Shown one piece after another: positions 34,052 to 42,549 of a DNA stretch of 64,000 nucleotides. Positions within the stretch are counted from its first letter, which is position 1, and each line of letters starts with the position of its first letter. Location of the stretch: NCBI RefSeq assembly GCF_004336745.1, contig NZ_SJXD01000029.1, forward strand, positions 62,001 through 126,000, written 5' to 3'. Below the pieces are notes generated by a model. That model made no database searches, was not told the origin of the DNA, and saw only the letters and a program-made list of their open reading frames with translations. The DNA comes from Roseococcus sp. SYP-B2431. GTDB lineage: Bacteria > Pseudomonadota > Alphaproteobacteria > Acetobacterales > Acetobacteraceae. A program made the position numbers and the translations under genes.

Positions 34052-35641
34052 TCAAACCCTGACATTCACATATCGCGTGGCTTCGGGACCGCTGTCCCGC
34101 GCGTCGAACGCGGCGGCACGGGCGAGGAGGGCGCGGTCCTCCGCCGTCAGCCGCGCGGCCTCGCGCAGATGCTCCTCCCAGCTCTCGATGGTCCAGAGCT
34201 CCACCCAGCGCTCGGGATGGGCCACGTCCTCGTAGAGGCGCCAGAGCGCCGCGCCGCCGCGCAGCCGGACGCGCCGGCACTCGGCCATGGTCGCGCGGAA
34301 GCGGTCCCGGTCGGCGGGCGCGACATGGTAGCGCACCACCTCCAGCACGCGGTTCTCGCCCTCGTGCAGCATGGCGCGCAGCTCGGCGGCGGCGGGCTCG
34401 GGGCGGGCCAGCGCCACCTTGGGGGGCGGCGCGGCCGCGTCGCCCTCCAGCCGCCAGCCGCGCACGCCGATCGCGCCGGCCACGGCGCCGGCCGCGAAGA
34501 GGGCCATGGTGAGCTCGACGCCCAGCCGGCCCGCCATCCAGCCGGCGAGGGCCGAGCCCAGCGCCATCGCGCCGAAGAAGCACATCTGGTAGATGCCGAT
34601 CGCCCGCGCGCGGACCCAGGACGGCGCCGCCATCTGCGCCGAGGCCTGCAGCGTCGAGGCCGCGGAGATCCAGGACACGCCGTAGAGCAGCATCCCCAGC
34701 GCCGCGAAGGCCCAATGGTGCAGCGCCGCCAGGATCAGCAGCGAGAGCCCGCTCAGCAGCGAGGACCAGAAGACCAGCCCCGAGCGGTCGAGCCGCGCGC
34801 GCATCGCCGGCAGGACGAAGCCGGCCGCGACGGCGCCCGCGCCCATGCAGCCCAGCAGCAGGCCGAAAGCCTGGGGACCGAGGGCCAGCGTCTCGCGCAC
34901 CAGCAGCGGCAGCAGGCCCCAGACCGCGGAGCCGAAGAGGAAGAAGACCACCGCGCGGAGGATGGCCGCATGCATGGCCGGCGTGGCCGCGACGAAGCGC
35001 GCCCCCGCCCGGACGGCGGAGAGAAAATGCTCGCGCGGCATGCGGGAGGCGATCTTCTCGCGCTTCCAGAGGAAGAGGGCGACCACAAGGGTAAGGATAC
35101 AGAGGGCGTTCAGCGCGAAGGCCGCCTCGATGCCGAACCAGGCGACGACCAGGCCGCCGATCGCCGGGCCGACCGCGCGGGTCAGGTTGAAGCCGATGCC
35201 GTTGAGGGCGATGGCGCCGACCAGGTCCTCGCGCGGGACCAGCTCGGGCGTGGTGGCGGCCCAGGCGGGGAAGGTCATGGCGAGGCCGGCGCCCAGCGCG
35301 AAGGTGAAGGCGATCAGCCCCCACGGCCCCAGCGCGCCGCTCCAGGTCATCAGGCAGAGCAGGGCGGCCATCAGCATCATCCAGAGCTGGGCGCCGATGA
35401 GGAAGATCCGCCGGTCCATGATGTCGGCCAGCGCACCGGCCGGCAGGGCCAGCAGGAAGACCGGCAGCATGGAGGAGGCCTGCACGAAGCTGACCATCAT
35501 CGGCGCGGGATCGAGGCTGGTCATCAGCCAGCCGGCCGCCGTGTTCTGGATGAAGAGCCCGGTGTTGGAGGCGAGGTTGGCGATCCACAGCAGCCGGAAG
35601 GCCGGATGCCGCAGCGGCGCGAAGGCGGCGGGGCGGCGCAT
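34052..35641 (-). CDS. MFS transporter (MFS_3 / EntS-like) with C-terminal monooxygenase-like domain
   Basis: A 529-residue inner-membrane protein. About twelve helices cover residues 15-400. The rest (about 405-529) is soluble and has an antibiotic-monooxygenase-like look (VRYHVAPADRDRFRA, WTIESWEEHLR). This exact architecture is typical of the MFS_3 family, which contains exporters such as EntS. Substrate unknown. Its ATG overlaps the stop of the purine permease gene (TGATG), so the two are co-translated, which hints at a linked function. Confidence 0.9.
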   Translation of the reverse strand: MRRPAAFAPLRHPAFRLLWIANLASNTGLFIQNTAAGWLMTSLDPAPMMVSFVQASSMLPVFLLALPAGALADIMDRRIFLIGAQLWMMLMAALLCLMTWSGALGPWGLIAFTFALGAGLAMTFPAWAATTPELVPREDLVGAIALNGIGFNLTRAVGPAIGGLVVAWFGIEAAFALNALCILTLVVALFLWKREKIASRMPREHFLSAVRAGARFVAATPAMHAAILRAVVFFLFGSAVWGLLPLLVRETLALGPQAFGLLLGCMGAGAVAAGFVLPAMRARLDRSGLVFWSSLLSGLSLLILAALHHWAFAALGMLLYGVSWISAASTLQASAQMAAPSWVRARAIGIYQMCFFGAMALGSALAGWMAGRLGVELTMALFAAGAVAGAIGVRGWRLEGDAAAPPPKVALARPEPAAAELRAMLHEGENRVLEVVRYHVAPADRDRFRATMAECRRVRLRGGAALWRLYEDVAHPERWVELWTIESWEEHLREAARLTAEDRALLARAAAFDARDSGPEATRYVNVRV

Positions 35642-36927
35642 CAGATCACGGCGAACTTGAAGGCGCAGAGCCCCGCCAGCACCCAGACGGCGCCGTGCAC
35701 CTCGCGGGCCCGGCCGGCCAGGGTCTTCACGCCGGCATAGGCGAGGAAGCCGAGGCCGATTCCGGTCGTGATCGAGAAGGTGAAGGGCATGGCGAAAACG
35801 GTGATCATGGCGGGCAGGTACTCGGTCTCATCGTCCCAGTGCAGGCCCTTCAACGCCTGGGCCATCAATCCGGCGACAAAGATCAGCGCCGGCGCGGTCG
35901 CGAATTCTGGCACCGAGGCGGCGAGCGGCCCGGCGAAGAGCGCCAGGAGGAAGAACAGCGCGACCGCGAAGGCGGTGAGGCCGGTGCGGCCGCCCTGCTG
36001 GATGCCGGCCGCGCTCTCGATGTAGCTGACCGTGGTGGAGGTGCCGAGCGCCGCGCCGATCATGGCGCCGCCGGAATCGGCGAGCAGCGCGCGGCCCAGC
36101 CGCGGCACGCTGCCGTCCTCGCGCATCAGCCCGGCGCGGTGGGTGGTGCCGATCAGCGTGCCGGCATTGTCCAGCAGGTCCACCAGGAAGAAGGTGAAGA
36201 CCATGCCCAGCATGCCGATCGAGAAGACGGCGCCGATGTCGAGCTGCAGGAAAGTGGGCGCCAGGGAGGGCGGCGGCGCCAGCACGCCGTGGAAGGTGGT
36301 GAGGCCGAAGGGGATGCCGGCCAGCGCCGTGGCGAGGATGCCGAGGAGGATGGCGCCCGGCACGCGGCGCGCGGCGAGCGCGGCCATCAGCAGGAAGCCG
36401 CAGCTGCCGAGGATGACGGGCGCGGAGGCGATGTCGCCCATGCCCACCAGCGTCGCGGGGTTGGCGACGACGAGGCCGAGATTCTTCAGCCCGATCAGGC
36501 CCAGGAACATGCCGATCCCGGCGGCGATGCCGAGCTTGAGAGAGAGCGGGATGCCGTCGATCAGCCATTCGCGGAGGCGCGAGACGCTGACGGCGAAGAA
36601 GATCAGCCCCGAGACGAAGACCGCCCCCAGCGCCGCCTGCCAGGAGATCCCCTGGGCGCCGACCACGGTGAAGGCGAAATAGGCGTTGATCCCCATGCCG
36701 GGCGCGAGCGCGATGGGGAGGTTCGCGATGAGCCCCATCAGCGCCGAGCCGATGGCGGCGGCCAGGCAGGTCGCGACGAAGGCGGCGCCGGGGTCGATCC
36801 CGGCGGCGGCCAGGATCTGCGGGTTCACGACCAGGATATAGGCCATCGTCAGGAAGGTGGCGGCGCCGGCCGCGATCTCGCGGCGGAGATTGGTGCCCTG
36901 CTCGGCCAGGCCGAAGAATCGCTCCAT
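35641..36927 (-). CDS. NCS2 family purine permease (AzgA/PbuG/GhxP type)
   Basis: A 428-residue inner-membrane permease with about 12-14 helices. The N-terminus MERFFGLAEQGTNLRREI and the helix TFLTMAYILVVNPQIL are typical of COG2252 members. The substrate-site segments are APGMGINAYFAF and TSTTVSYIESAAGI. Relatives import adenine, guanine or hypoxanthine with protons. It is the first gene of a two-gene unit with the MFS exporter. Confidence 0.93.
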   Translation of the reverse strand: MERFFGLAEQGTNLRREIAAGAATFLTMAYILVVNPQILAAAGIDPGAAFVATCLAAAIGSALMGLIANLPIALAPGMGINAYFAFTVVGAQGISWQAALGAVFVSGLIFFAVSVSRLREWLIDGIPLSLKLGIAAGIGMFLGLIGLKNLGLVVANPATLVGMGDIASAPVILGSCGFLLMAALAARRVPGAILLGILATALAGIPFGLTTFHGVLAPPPSLAPTFLQLDIGAVFSIGMLGMVFTFFLVDLLDNAGTLIGTTHRAGLMREDGSVPRLGRALLADSGGAMIGAALGTSTTVSYIESAAGIQQGGRTGLTAFAVALFFLLALFAGPLAASVPEFATAPALIFVAGLMAQALKGLHWDDETEYLPAMITVFAMPFTFSITTGIGLGFLAYAGVKTLAGRAREVHGAVWVLAGLCAFKFAVI

Positions 36928-36982
36928 GGACGGCGCCGCTCCCTGTTGGCGGGCGGACGTTAGGCAGATGGGCGAGTCGCTG

Positions 36983-37951
36983 TCACCCGCGATGGCTCAG
37001 CCATCCCTGGCGGATCAGGCTGGCCCGGTCGGTCAGCAGCTCGATGCCGGGATCGCGCAGCTGCCGCAGCTGCGCCAGCGCTGCCAGCACCACCTCCGCC
37101 GCGGCCGGCGTGAGCGAGCGGCCGGCCCGCCGCGCCAGCGAGGCCGTGCGATGGACCGCCGGCACCAGCTCCCGCCAGGCCAGGCCGGATCCGCCCGAAG
37201 GCCGCGCCGCCAGCGCCGGCACGGCGCCCACGCCGACGCCGCTTTCCACCAGGCTCCGCAGCGTCGTCATGCTCGAGACCTCGTAGCGCAGGCCGCGCAC
37301 GGCCTGGGCGCCGTCGCGATCCTGGTCCAGCAGGCGCCGCATGCCGTTGAGCTGGCTCATCCCCACCAGCGGGAAATCCGCCAGCACGCCCCAACCGAGG
37401 CTCTTCCCGGCGCGGGCCAGAGGGTGGTCGTCCGGGCAGAGCAGGCCGAAGCGGTCGCGCATCAGCGGGATCGCCTCGATGCCCGGCTCGGGGCTCGGCA
37501 GGGTGGTGACGGCGAAGTCGAGCTCGCCGGCCAGCAGGCGGCGGGCCGCGCCTTCGGTGTGCTCCTCGATCAGCCGCACGGCGATGCCGGGGAAGCGCTC
37601 CGCCACATCCCGCAGCGCCGGCGCGATCACCGGGCCGATGAAGGAGGCGGTGGCGGCCATGACCACCAGGCCGCTCTGCCGGTCGGCGATGGCGCGCAGG
37701 TCGTCGACGGCGCGCTGCATCTCGTCGAGCAGGCGTTCGGCGGTGACCATGAAGCGCTCGCCATGGGCGGTGGGGGCCACAGCGCGCGTGCTGCGGTCCA
37801 GCAGGCGCAGCCCGACCTCCTCCTCCAGCCCGCGGATCGCCATGGTCAGCGCGGATTGCGTGAGGTTCAGCTCGCTGGCGGCGCGGGTGAAGCTGCGGGC
37901 CCGGGCGACGGCGAGGAAGGCGCGAAGCTGGCGCAGGGTGATGTTGGTCAT
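36983..37951 (-). CDS. LysR family transcriptional regulator
   Basis: A 322-residue regulator. The N-terminal helix-turn-helix spans about residues 3-62 (FTRAASELNLTQSALTMAIRGLE). The effector-binding domain follows from about 90. It is divergent from a TauD-type dioxygenase and Bug operon, 93 bp apart, so it very probably activates that operon in response to its substrate. A LysR-type palindrome covers its own start codon. Confidence 0.93.
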   Translation of the reverse strand: MTNITLRQLRAFLAVARARSFTRAASELNLTQSALTMAIRGLEEEVGLRLLDRSTRAVAPTAHGERFMVTAERLLDEMQRAVDDLRAIADRQSGLVVMAATASFIGPVIAPALRDVAERFPGIAVRLIEEHTEGAARRLLAGELDFAVTTLPSPEPGIEAIPLMRDRFGLLCPDDHPLARAGKSLGWGVLADFPLVGMSQLNGMRRLLDQDRDGAQAVRGLRYEVSSMTTLRSLVESGVGVGAVPALAARPSGGSGLAWRELVPAVHRTASLARRAGRSLTPAAAEVVLAALAQLRQLRDPGIELLTDRASLIRQGWLSHRG

Positions 37952-37965
37952 AAGCCGATCTTATG
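37949..37965. promoter_or_regulatory. LysR-type binding site
   Basis: CATAAG-CCGAT-CTTATG is a perfect inverted repeat containing the T-N11-A spacing of LysR boxes. It overlaps the start codon of the LysR gene and lies about 80 bp upstream of the dioxygenase start. That fits autorepression plus activation of the divergent operon. Confidence 0.6.
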
Positions 37966-38044
37966 AATGGCCGCGAAAAATGAAATGGACCCGCGGCGGG
38001 AAGCACCGCAGCCTGCCGCCAGGAAATAGACTTCGGAGGAATAC

Positions 38045-39124
38045 ATGTCCCACGCCCTCGCCGAGGCGCCCTTGGTGCTGCCGCCCGGCCCGATCGGCGG
38101 CCCCGCCGCCTGGACCGGCCCGCAGATGATCCGGGACGGCTCCTGGCTGCACCAGTTCACGCCCGCGGAGCTGGCCGAGATCGACGCCGCCATCCACGCG
38201 CACCAGGAATCGGGCCAGGAGATGGGCCGCATCTCGCGCGAGACCTTCCGGCTGCCGACCCTGGCGCCGGTTCTCGCCGGCGTGGTGGAGCAGATGCTGC
38301 ACGGGCGCGGCTTCGTGCAGTTCCGCGGCTTCCAGGTGGCGAAGTACACGACGGAGCAGGCGGCGATCGCCTATCTGGGCATCGGCGCGCATCTCGGCAG
38401 CTTCCGGTCGCAGAACGCCAAAGGCCACCTGCTGGGCCATGTGCGCGACCTGGGCCTGGACATCAGCAAGCCCACGACCCGCTACTACCAGACCAACCGC
38501 GAACTCGAATACCACACGGATTCCTGCGACATCGTGGGGCTGCTGTGCCTGAAGACCTCGCGCAGCGGCGGCGAGAGCATGATCGTCAGCTCCGTCACCC
38601 TGCATGACGAGATGCTGAGGCGCCGCCCCGATCTCTACGAGCAGCTCTTCCACGCCTTCCCGACGGATCGCCGCGGCGAGATTCCGCCGGGCATGCTGCC
38701 CTGGTTCGAGGTGCCGGTGTTCAGCTGGCACGAGGGCCAGCTCACGACGATCTATTCCGGCCAGTACATCCGCTCGGCGCAGCAGAATTTCCCGGAGGCG
38801 CGCCGGCTGACCGCGCTCGAGCGCGAGGCGCTGCACCTGTTCGACGACCTGACGCGCGACCCCACGCTGAACCTCAAGATCGAGTTCCGCCCCGGCGACA
38901 TGCAGTTCCTGCACAATCACCAGATCCTGCACAGCCGCACCGATTTCGAGGACTGGCCCGAGCCGGAGCGCCGCCGCCACCTCTTCCGCCTCTGGCTGGC
39001 CCCGGAGGGCGGCCGTCCGCTGCCGCCGAGCTTCGCGCAGCGCTACGGGCAGCTCACGCCCGGCGACCGCGGCGGCATCGTGACGAAGGACACGGTCCTG
39101 AAGTTCGTGCTGGAGCCGCAGTGA
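38045..39124 (+). CDS. TauD/TfdA family Fe(II)/2-oxoglutarate dioxygenase
   Basis: A 359-residue dioxygenase. The iron ligands are the His and Asp of EYHTDSCDIV at about residue 157 and a distal His in NHQILHSRTDF at about 300; the 2-oxoglutarate-binding Arg is in RRHLFRLWL. The family hydroxylates taurine, 2,4-D and many other acids. It is coupled to a Bug receptor (overlapping GTGA) and controlled by a divergent LysR gene. Together these suggest uptake and oxidation of one organic acid. TCGGAGG lies 6 nt upstream of the ATG. Confidence 0.92.
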   Translation: MSHALAEAPLVLPPGPIGGPAAWTGPQMIRDGSWLHQFTPAELAEIDAAIHAHQESGQEMGRISRETFRLPTLAPVLAGVVEQMLHGRGFVQFRGFQVAKYTTEQAAIAYLGIGAHLGSFRSQNAKGHLLGHVRDLGLDISKPTTRYYQTNRELEYHTDSCDIVGLLCLKTSRSGGESMIVSSVTLHDEMLRRRPDLYEQLFHAFPTDRRGEIPPGMLPWFEVPVFSWHEGQLTTIYSGQYIRSAQQNFPEARRLTALEREALHLFDDLTRDPTLNLKIEFRPGDMQFLHNHQILHSRTDFEDWPEPERRRHLFRLWLAPEGGRPLPPSFAQRYGQLTPGDRGGIVTKDTVLKFVLEPQ

Positions 39125-40089
39125 AGGCGGGTCTCTCGCGGCGCGGCCTCCTGGCCGCGCCGTTGCTGCTCGCCTCCGGCCGGGCGCTCGCCCAGCCGGC
39201 CTGGCCGGTGCGGCCGGTGCGGATCATCGTGCCCTTCCTCCCGGGCGGCATCATCGACAATCTCGCGCGGATGATCGCCGAGCCGCTGCAGCGCAGCCTC
39301 GGCCAGCCCTTCGTCGTCGAGAATCGGGGCGGCGCGGGCGGCAATGTCGGCACGGCCCTCGTCGCGCGGGCGAAGGGCGACCCGTACACGCTGCTGCTCG
39401 GCAGCTCCGGCCCGCTGGCGGTGAGCCCGACGACGGAGGCGAGCCTCGCCTTCGACCCGGCGACGGACTTCTCGCCCGTCACCATCCTCGCGCGCACGCC
39501 GCTGGTGCTGGTGGTGCCGGCCAACTCGCCCTGGCGCGATCTCCGTTCCATGATGGATGCGCTGCGCGGCGCCCGGCAGGACGTGATGTATCCCACGCCC
39601 GGCCTGGGCTCGCCGCAGCTCCTGGCCGGCGAATCCCTGCGCCAGCGCGTGGGCTTCCCGGCCCAGCCCGTCCACTACAACGGCAGCGCGCCGGTGGTGA
39701 TGGCGATCGTGGCGGGCGAGATGCCCTATACCTTCGAGAACCTCGTGCTGGTGGCCCAGCAGGTGCGGCAGGGCGCCTTGCGCGCGCTCGCCGTGACCAG
39801 CGCGGAGCGCGCGCCCATGCTGCCGGACGTGCCGACCATGTCGGAGGCGGGCCTGCCCGGCTTCGAGGCGGGCGGCTGGTACGGGCTGCTCGCCCCGGCG
39901 GACATGCCGGCCGGGGTCGTTCCGCGCCTGCATGCGGCGACGGTCGCGGCCCTCGCCGAGCCCGAGGTGAAGCGACGGATCTCCGAGATGGGATCGCCCA
40001 ACATCTCCAGCACGCCGGAGGAGTTCCGCGCCATGATCGCCGCGGAGACGGTGAAATGGCGCGACGTCCTGCTGGCGAGCCGGCGGTGA
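39121..40089 (+). CDS. Bug/TctC family tripartite tricarboxylate receptor protein
   Basis: A 322-residue periplasmic binding protein starting with GTG inside the dioxygenase stop (GTGA). The signal LSRRGLLAAPLLLASGRALAQ has a twin-arginine look. Family segments: WPVRPVRIIVPFLPGG, FVVENRGGAGG, and PVHYNGSAPVVMA in place of the usual VPYRG motif. It is co-translated with the TauD-type dioxygenase, so it likely binds that enzyme's substrate. Confidence 0.93.
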   Translation: MKAGLSRRGLLAAPLLLASGRALAQPAWPVRPVRIIVPFLPGGIIDNLARMIAEPLQRSLGQPFVVENRGGAGGNVGTALVARAKGDPYTLLLGSSGPLAVSPTTEASLAFDPATDFSPVTILARTPLVLVVPANSPWRDLRSMMDALRGARQDVMYPTPGLGSPQLLAGESLRQRVGFPAQPVHYNGSAPVVMAIVAGEMPYTFENLVLVAQQVRQGALRALAVTSAERAPMLPDVPTMSEAGLPGFEAGGWYGLLAPADMPAGVVPRLHAATVAALAEPEVKRRISEMGSPNISSTPEEFRAMIAAETVKWRDVLLASRR

Positions 40090-40123
40090 ACGGCGGGGCG
40101 GCGGCTGCCGCCGGCCTCCCGTC

Positions 40124-40357
40124 TCAGCTCCGCGGCAGGCCTTCGCCGCGGAAGCCCTCCGGCGGCGGCTCCTCCGCCGGGGCGCGCTGCGGGGCCGCCC
40201 TGGCCTGCCGCCAGGCCATGAGGCGCTCCTTTTCGTCGGCGCCGCCGCGGCCGCCGAAATGCGCCATGGCGCCGGAATAGGACTTCGCGAAGCGGGCGTG
40301 TCCTACTGTATCGGCGAGCCTTTCGGCCATCTCGTTGCGAGGGGTCTGATTGGCCAT
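40124..40357 (-). CDS. Small hypothetical protein
   Basis: A 77-residue hydrophilic protein (MANQTPRNEMAERLADTVGH...), with a short helical first half and a Pro/Arg-rich tail. GGGAG lies 7 nt before the ATG. It converges with the Bug gene. I do not recognise a family and see no membrane helix. Confidence 0.6.
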   Translation of the reverse strand: MANQTPRNEMAERLADTVGHARFAKSYSGAMAHFGGRGGADEKERLMAWRQARAAPQRAPAEEPPPEGFRGEGLPRS

Positions 40358-40439
40358 GCTCCGTCTCCCATGGATACCGATCGAAGAACCCGGGACCGGA
40401 CGGCCAGTTGCCGTTGGGCACTCATCGCCATTCCGCATG

Positions 40440-41015
40440 TCACCGGGGGCGGGCATTCCCACGCGAAGCGGCAGCGGGCTGAGCCGGAACGCACTCCATC
40501 CTCGCGGCAGCCGCCGGTGAGCGACGCCAGACGTACAGGCCGTCACTCATGCGGAAGTTGAGCCAGCCATGCGATCTTCCCGGCCCGATCTGCGGGACGA
40601 AGCGCCCTCGCTCGTTGCCCCAATCGTCGAATTCGCAGCCGACGCGCCACTCGCCGCGCCGATGCTGCACCATCACCACCCCCTGCGCCTCCGCGTTGCC
40701 CCTCATGTAGGGCCAGGTGAACAACAGGAAGACGTCCGGCAGCCCGTCCCGGTTCAGGTCCTTGACGATGTAGAGGAGGTGGCGGGAGGGATCGAAATTG
40801 TAGGAACGGCCGGTGTCGTTGTCCCGGCCTTGCCGATCGCCGTCCATATTGATTTCCATGGCCCGGGACGGCTCCAGATCGGTCTGCCGCAAGGCATGCA
40901 GGGCGTCGGACACCAGCGGGTTGAACGCATTCCAGGCGACAGGTTCGGCGGAAGCAGACGGCGGCCATCCAAGAAGGATGACGGATGGCAGAGCTGTTCT
41001 CAACAGCTTCCGCAT
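40440..41015 (-). CDS. Hypothetical exported protein with FG-GAP-like calcium loop
   Basis: A 191-residue protein with an N-terminal signal peptide (about 1-23, SASA cleavage). Residues around DLNRDGLPDVFLLF look like the Dx[DN]xDGxxD calcium-binding loops of FG-GAP or dockerin-like repeats. A Trp-rich centre follows (WRVGCEFDDWGNERG). Only one such loop is visible, so it is not a classical integrin-like propeller. The composition is less GC-rich than its neighbours. The start is the first ATG before the signal; no strong ribosome-binding site. A palindrome sits 26 bp upstream. Confidence 0.65.
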   Translation of the reverse strand: MRKLLRTALPSVILLGWPPSASAEPVAWNAFNPLVSDALHALRQTDLEPSRAMEINMDGDRQGRDNDTGRSYNFDPSRHLLYIVKDLNRDGLPDVFLLFTWPYMRGNAEAQGVVMVQHRRGEWRVGCEFDDWGNERGRFVPQIGPGRSHGWLNFRMSDGLYVWRRSPAAAARMECVPAQPAAASRGNARPR

Positions 41016-41040
41016 CACCGCAACCGCACATACGGCGTTT

Positions 41041-41055
41041 GTTCGAATATCGAAC
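41041..41055. promoter_or_regulatory. Palindrome upstream of exported protein gene
   Basis: GTTCGA-ATA-TCGAAC is a perfect 6-3-6 inverted repeat, 26 bp before the start codon of the exported protein. It is GTTC-N7-GAAC, unlike the direct GTTC-N7-GTTC of alphaproteobacterial LexA. The regulator is unknown. Confidence 0.35.
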
Positions 41056-41224
41056 TCATGCGCTCGACCCCGTTTGCCTCGCATTCCATAGCCGAAGTCT
41101 CCTGTGGGGCGTCTCGTCTCCTCCGCGGCAATTTGCTCTCGCCAGGCTTGGTTCGGCTGGCCCGGCCGGGCCTCAAACCGGCGACGAATATGTCCTTATT
41201 TTATTCTATCGGGTTTCAAGTGCC

Positions 41225-42289
41225 TTACCTCGGCAGCAGCTCCTCGGCCTCGCTCCAGATCCGCCGCACCAGCTCCGCCGCCGGCTCGGCGCGCGTCATC
41301 GCCACGCCCTGTCCGGCCCAGAGCTGCATCCGGCTCGCATCCCCCTCCTTCGCCGCGGCCGCGCGCATCGGCGCCGTGAGGATGCGCTGGAGCGGATAGG
41401 GCGCGGGCGGCACGCGCTCGAACAGCGCCGTCGCCCGGTTGCCGATGCCGCGCGCGAGCCGTCCGCTCAGGCCGCGCGTCATCACCGTGTCCTCCGGCGC
41501 GGCCTGGGCCAGCGCCTCGGCCCAGGGGGCCGCGATCGCCGTCTCGGGGCAGCGCAGGAAGGCCGTGCCGAGCTGCACGGCGCTCGCCCCCAGCGTCAGC
41601 GCCGCCGCCACGCCGCGCCCGTCCATGATCCCGCCCGCCGCGATCACCGGGATGGAGAGCGCGTCGGCCAGGCGCGGGATCATGGCGAAGAGGCCGATGA
41701 GCTGCGCCTCCGCCGCCTCGGGGGAGAAGCTGCCGCGATGGCCGCCCGCCTCGGCGCCCTGGGCGACGACGGCGTCGGCACCGGCCGCTTCCGCCTCGCG
41801 CGCCTCGGCCAGCGTGGTGGCGTTGCAGATCCAGAGGATGCCGCGCGCCTTCAGCTCCTTCACGAAATCGGGCTCCCACAGCCCCATGATGGTCGAGACC
41901 ACGGCCGGCCCGGCGGCCAGGACCGCATCGCACTGCGCCTTGAAGTCCGGCAGGAAGGGGCCCTCGCCGAGCGCCGGCGGCTCCGGGCCGAGCGTGGCCA
42001 GGGCGGCGCGGGCGGCCTCCTCGCGGGCGGGGTCGCGCACCGGCTCGGGATCGGGCGCCCAGAGGTTGATCTGGAAGGCGCCATTGCTCCCCGCGCGGAA
42101 CTGTCGGGCCCAGTCGGCGATCTCGGCCGGGCTCGACTGCAGCGCGCCCATGCCGCCCATCGCGCCGGCATGGGCCACGGCGATGCCAAGCCCGGGCGGC
42201 GAGGCGCTGGCCATCGGCGCCTGGAGGATGGGGACGCGCAGGCCGAAGCGGGCGCAGAAGGCGAGGGCACGTTCGCGGGCGGAGGACAT
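41225..42289 (-). CDS. Nitronate monooxygenase family protein
   Basis: A 354-residue TIM-barrel FMN enzyme of the 2-nitropropane dioxygenase family. The N-terminal [11 protein letters not shown], the catalytic-histidine segment [10 protein letters not shown] at about residue 185, and the FMN-phosphate loop [20 protein letters not shown] are all in place. These enzymes oxidise alkyl nitronates such as propionate 3-nitronate. GGAGG-like bases precede the ATG at 42289. It stands alone between an exported protein gene and divergent glmM. Confidence 0.92.
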   Translation of the reverse strand: MSSARERALAFCARFGLRVPILQAPMASASPPGLGIAVAHAGAMGGMGALQSSPAEIADWARQFRAGSNGAFQINLWAPDPEPVRDPAREEAARAALATLGPEPPALGEGPFLPDFKAQCDAVLAAGPAVVSTIMGLWEPDFVKELKARGILWICNATTLAEAREAEAAGADAVVAQGAEAGGHRGSFSPEAAEAQLIGLFAMIPRLADALSIPVIAAGGIMDGRGVAAALTLGASAVQLGTAFLRCPETAIAAPWAEALAQAAPEDTVMTRGLSGRLARGIGNRATALFERVPPAPYPLQRILTAPMRAAAAKEGDASRMQLWAGQGVAMTRAEPAAELVRRIWSEAEELLPR

Positions 42290-42373
42290 GCGGGGAAGGC
42301 TGCCCCCGCGCCGCGCGCCTGTCCACAGCCGCGAGACTTGCGCGGGGCGAAACCGGCTCACTGTAGGCGCGAC

Positions 42374-42403
42374 TTGTTTGACTTTGGCGTCCGGCAATAT
42401 TCG
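42374..42403 (+). promoter_or_regulatory. Possible glmM promoter
   Basis: TTGTTT (42374-42379) and TATTCG (42398-42403) with an 18-bp spacer form a weak sigma-70-like promoter. It would give a leader of about 140 nt before the glmM start. Confidence 0.25.
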
Positions 42404-42527
42404 TGGAAAAGCGTCGGCGGATTTTCCACTATCCGGCGAGCGGCGGCGGGCCTCCCGTCCTCCGTCGGCGGGAATCCGGGCCCGGGTCCTGGCGTCCCAT
42501 CATTGTCCCCTCGGCCGAGAGGCTGTA

Positions 42528-42543
42528 GCAGCCCGGAGGCTGC
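42528..42543 (+). promoter_or_regulatory. Hairpin enclosing the glmM ribosome-binding site
   Basis: GCAGCC and GGCTGC form a perfect 6-bp stem with a CGGA tetraloop. The GGAGG Shine-Dalgarno of glmM (42535-42539) lies across the loop and 3' strand, so the hairpin could limit ribosome access. Confidence 0.35.
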
Positions 42544-42549
42544 CAACGC

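Noticed and set aside
34052-35641. MFS exporter with fused monooxygenase-like domain as a novel fusion
   Set aside because: This layout and length are normal for the MFS_3 family.
41041-41055. LexA (SOS) box
   Set aside because: The arms are inverted (GTTC-N7-GAAC), while alphaproteobacterial LexA binds direct GTTC-N7-GTTC repeats, and the downstream gene has no SOS link.
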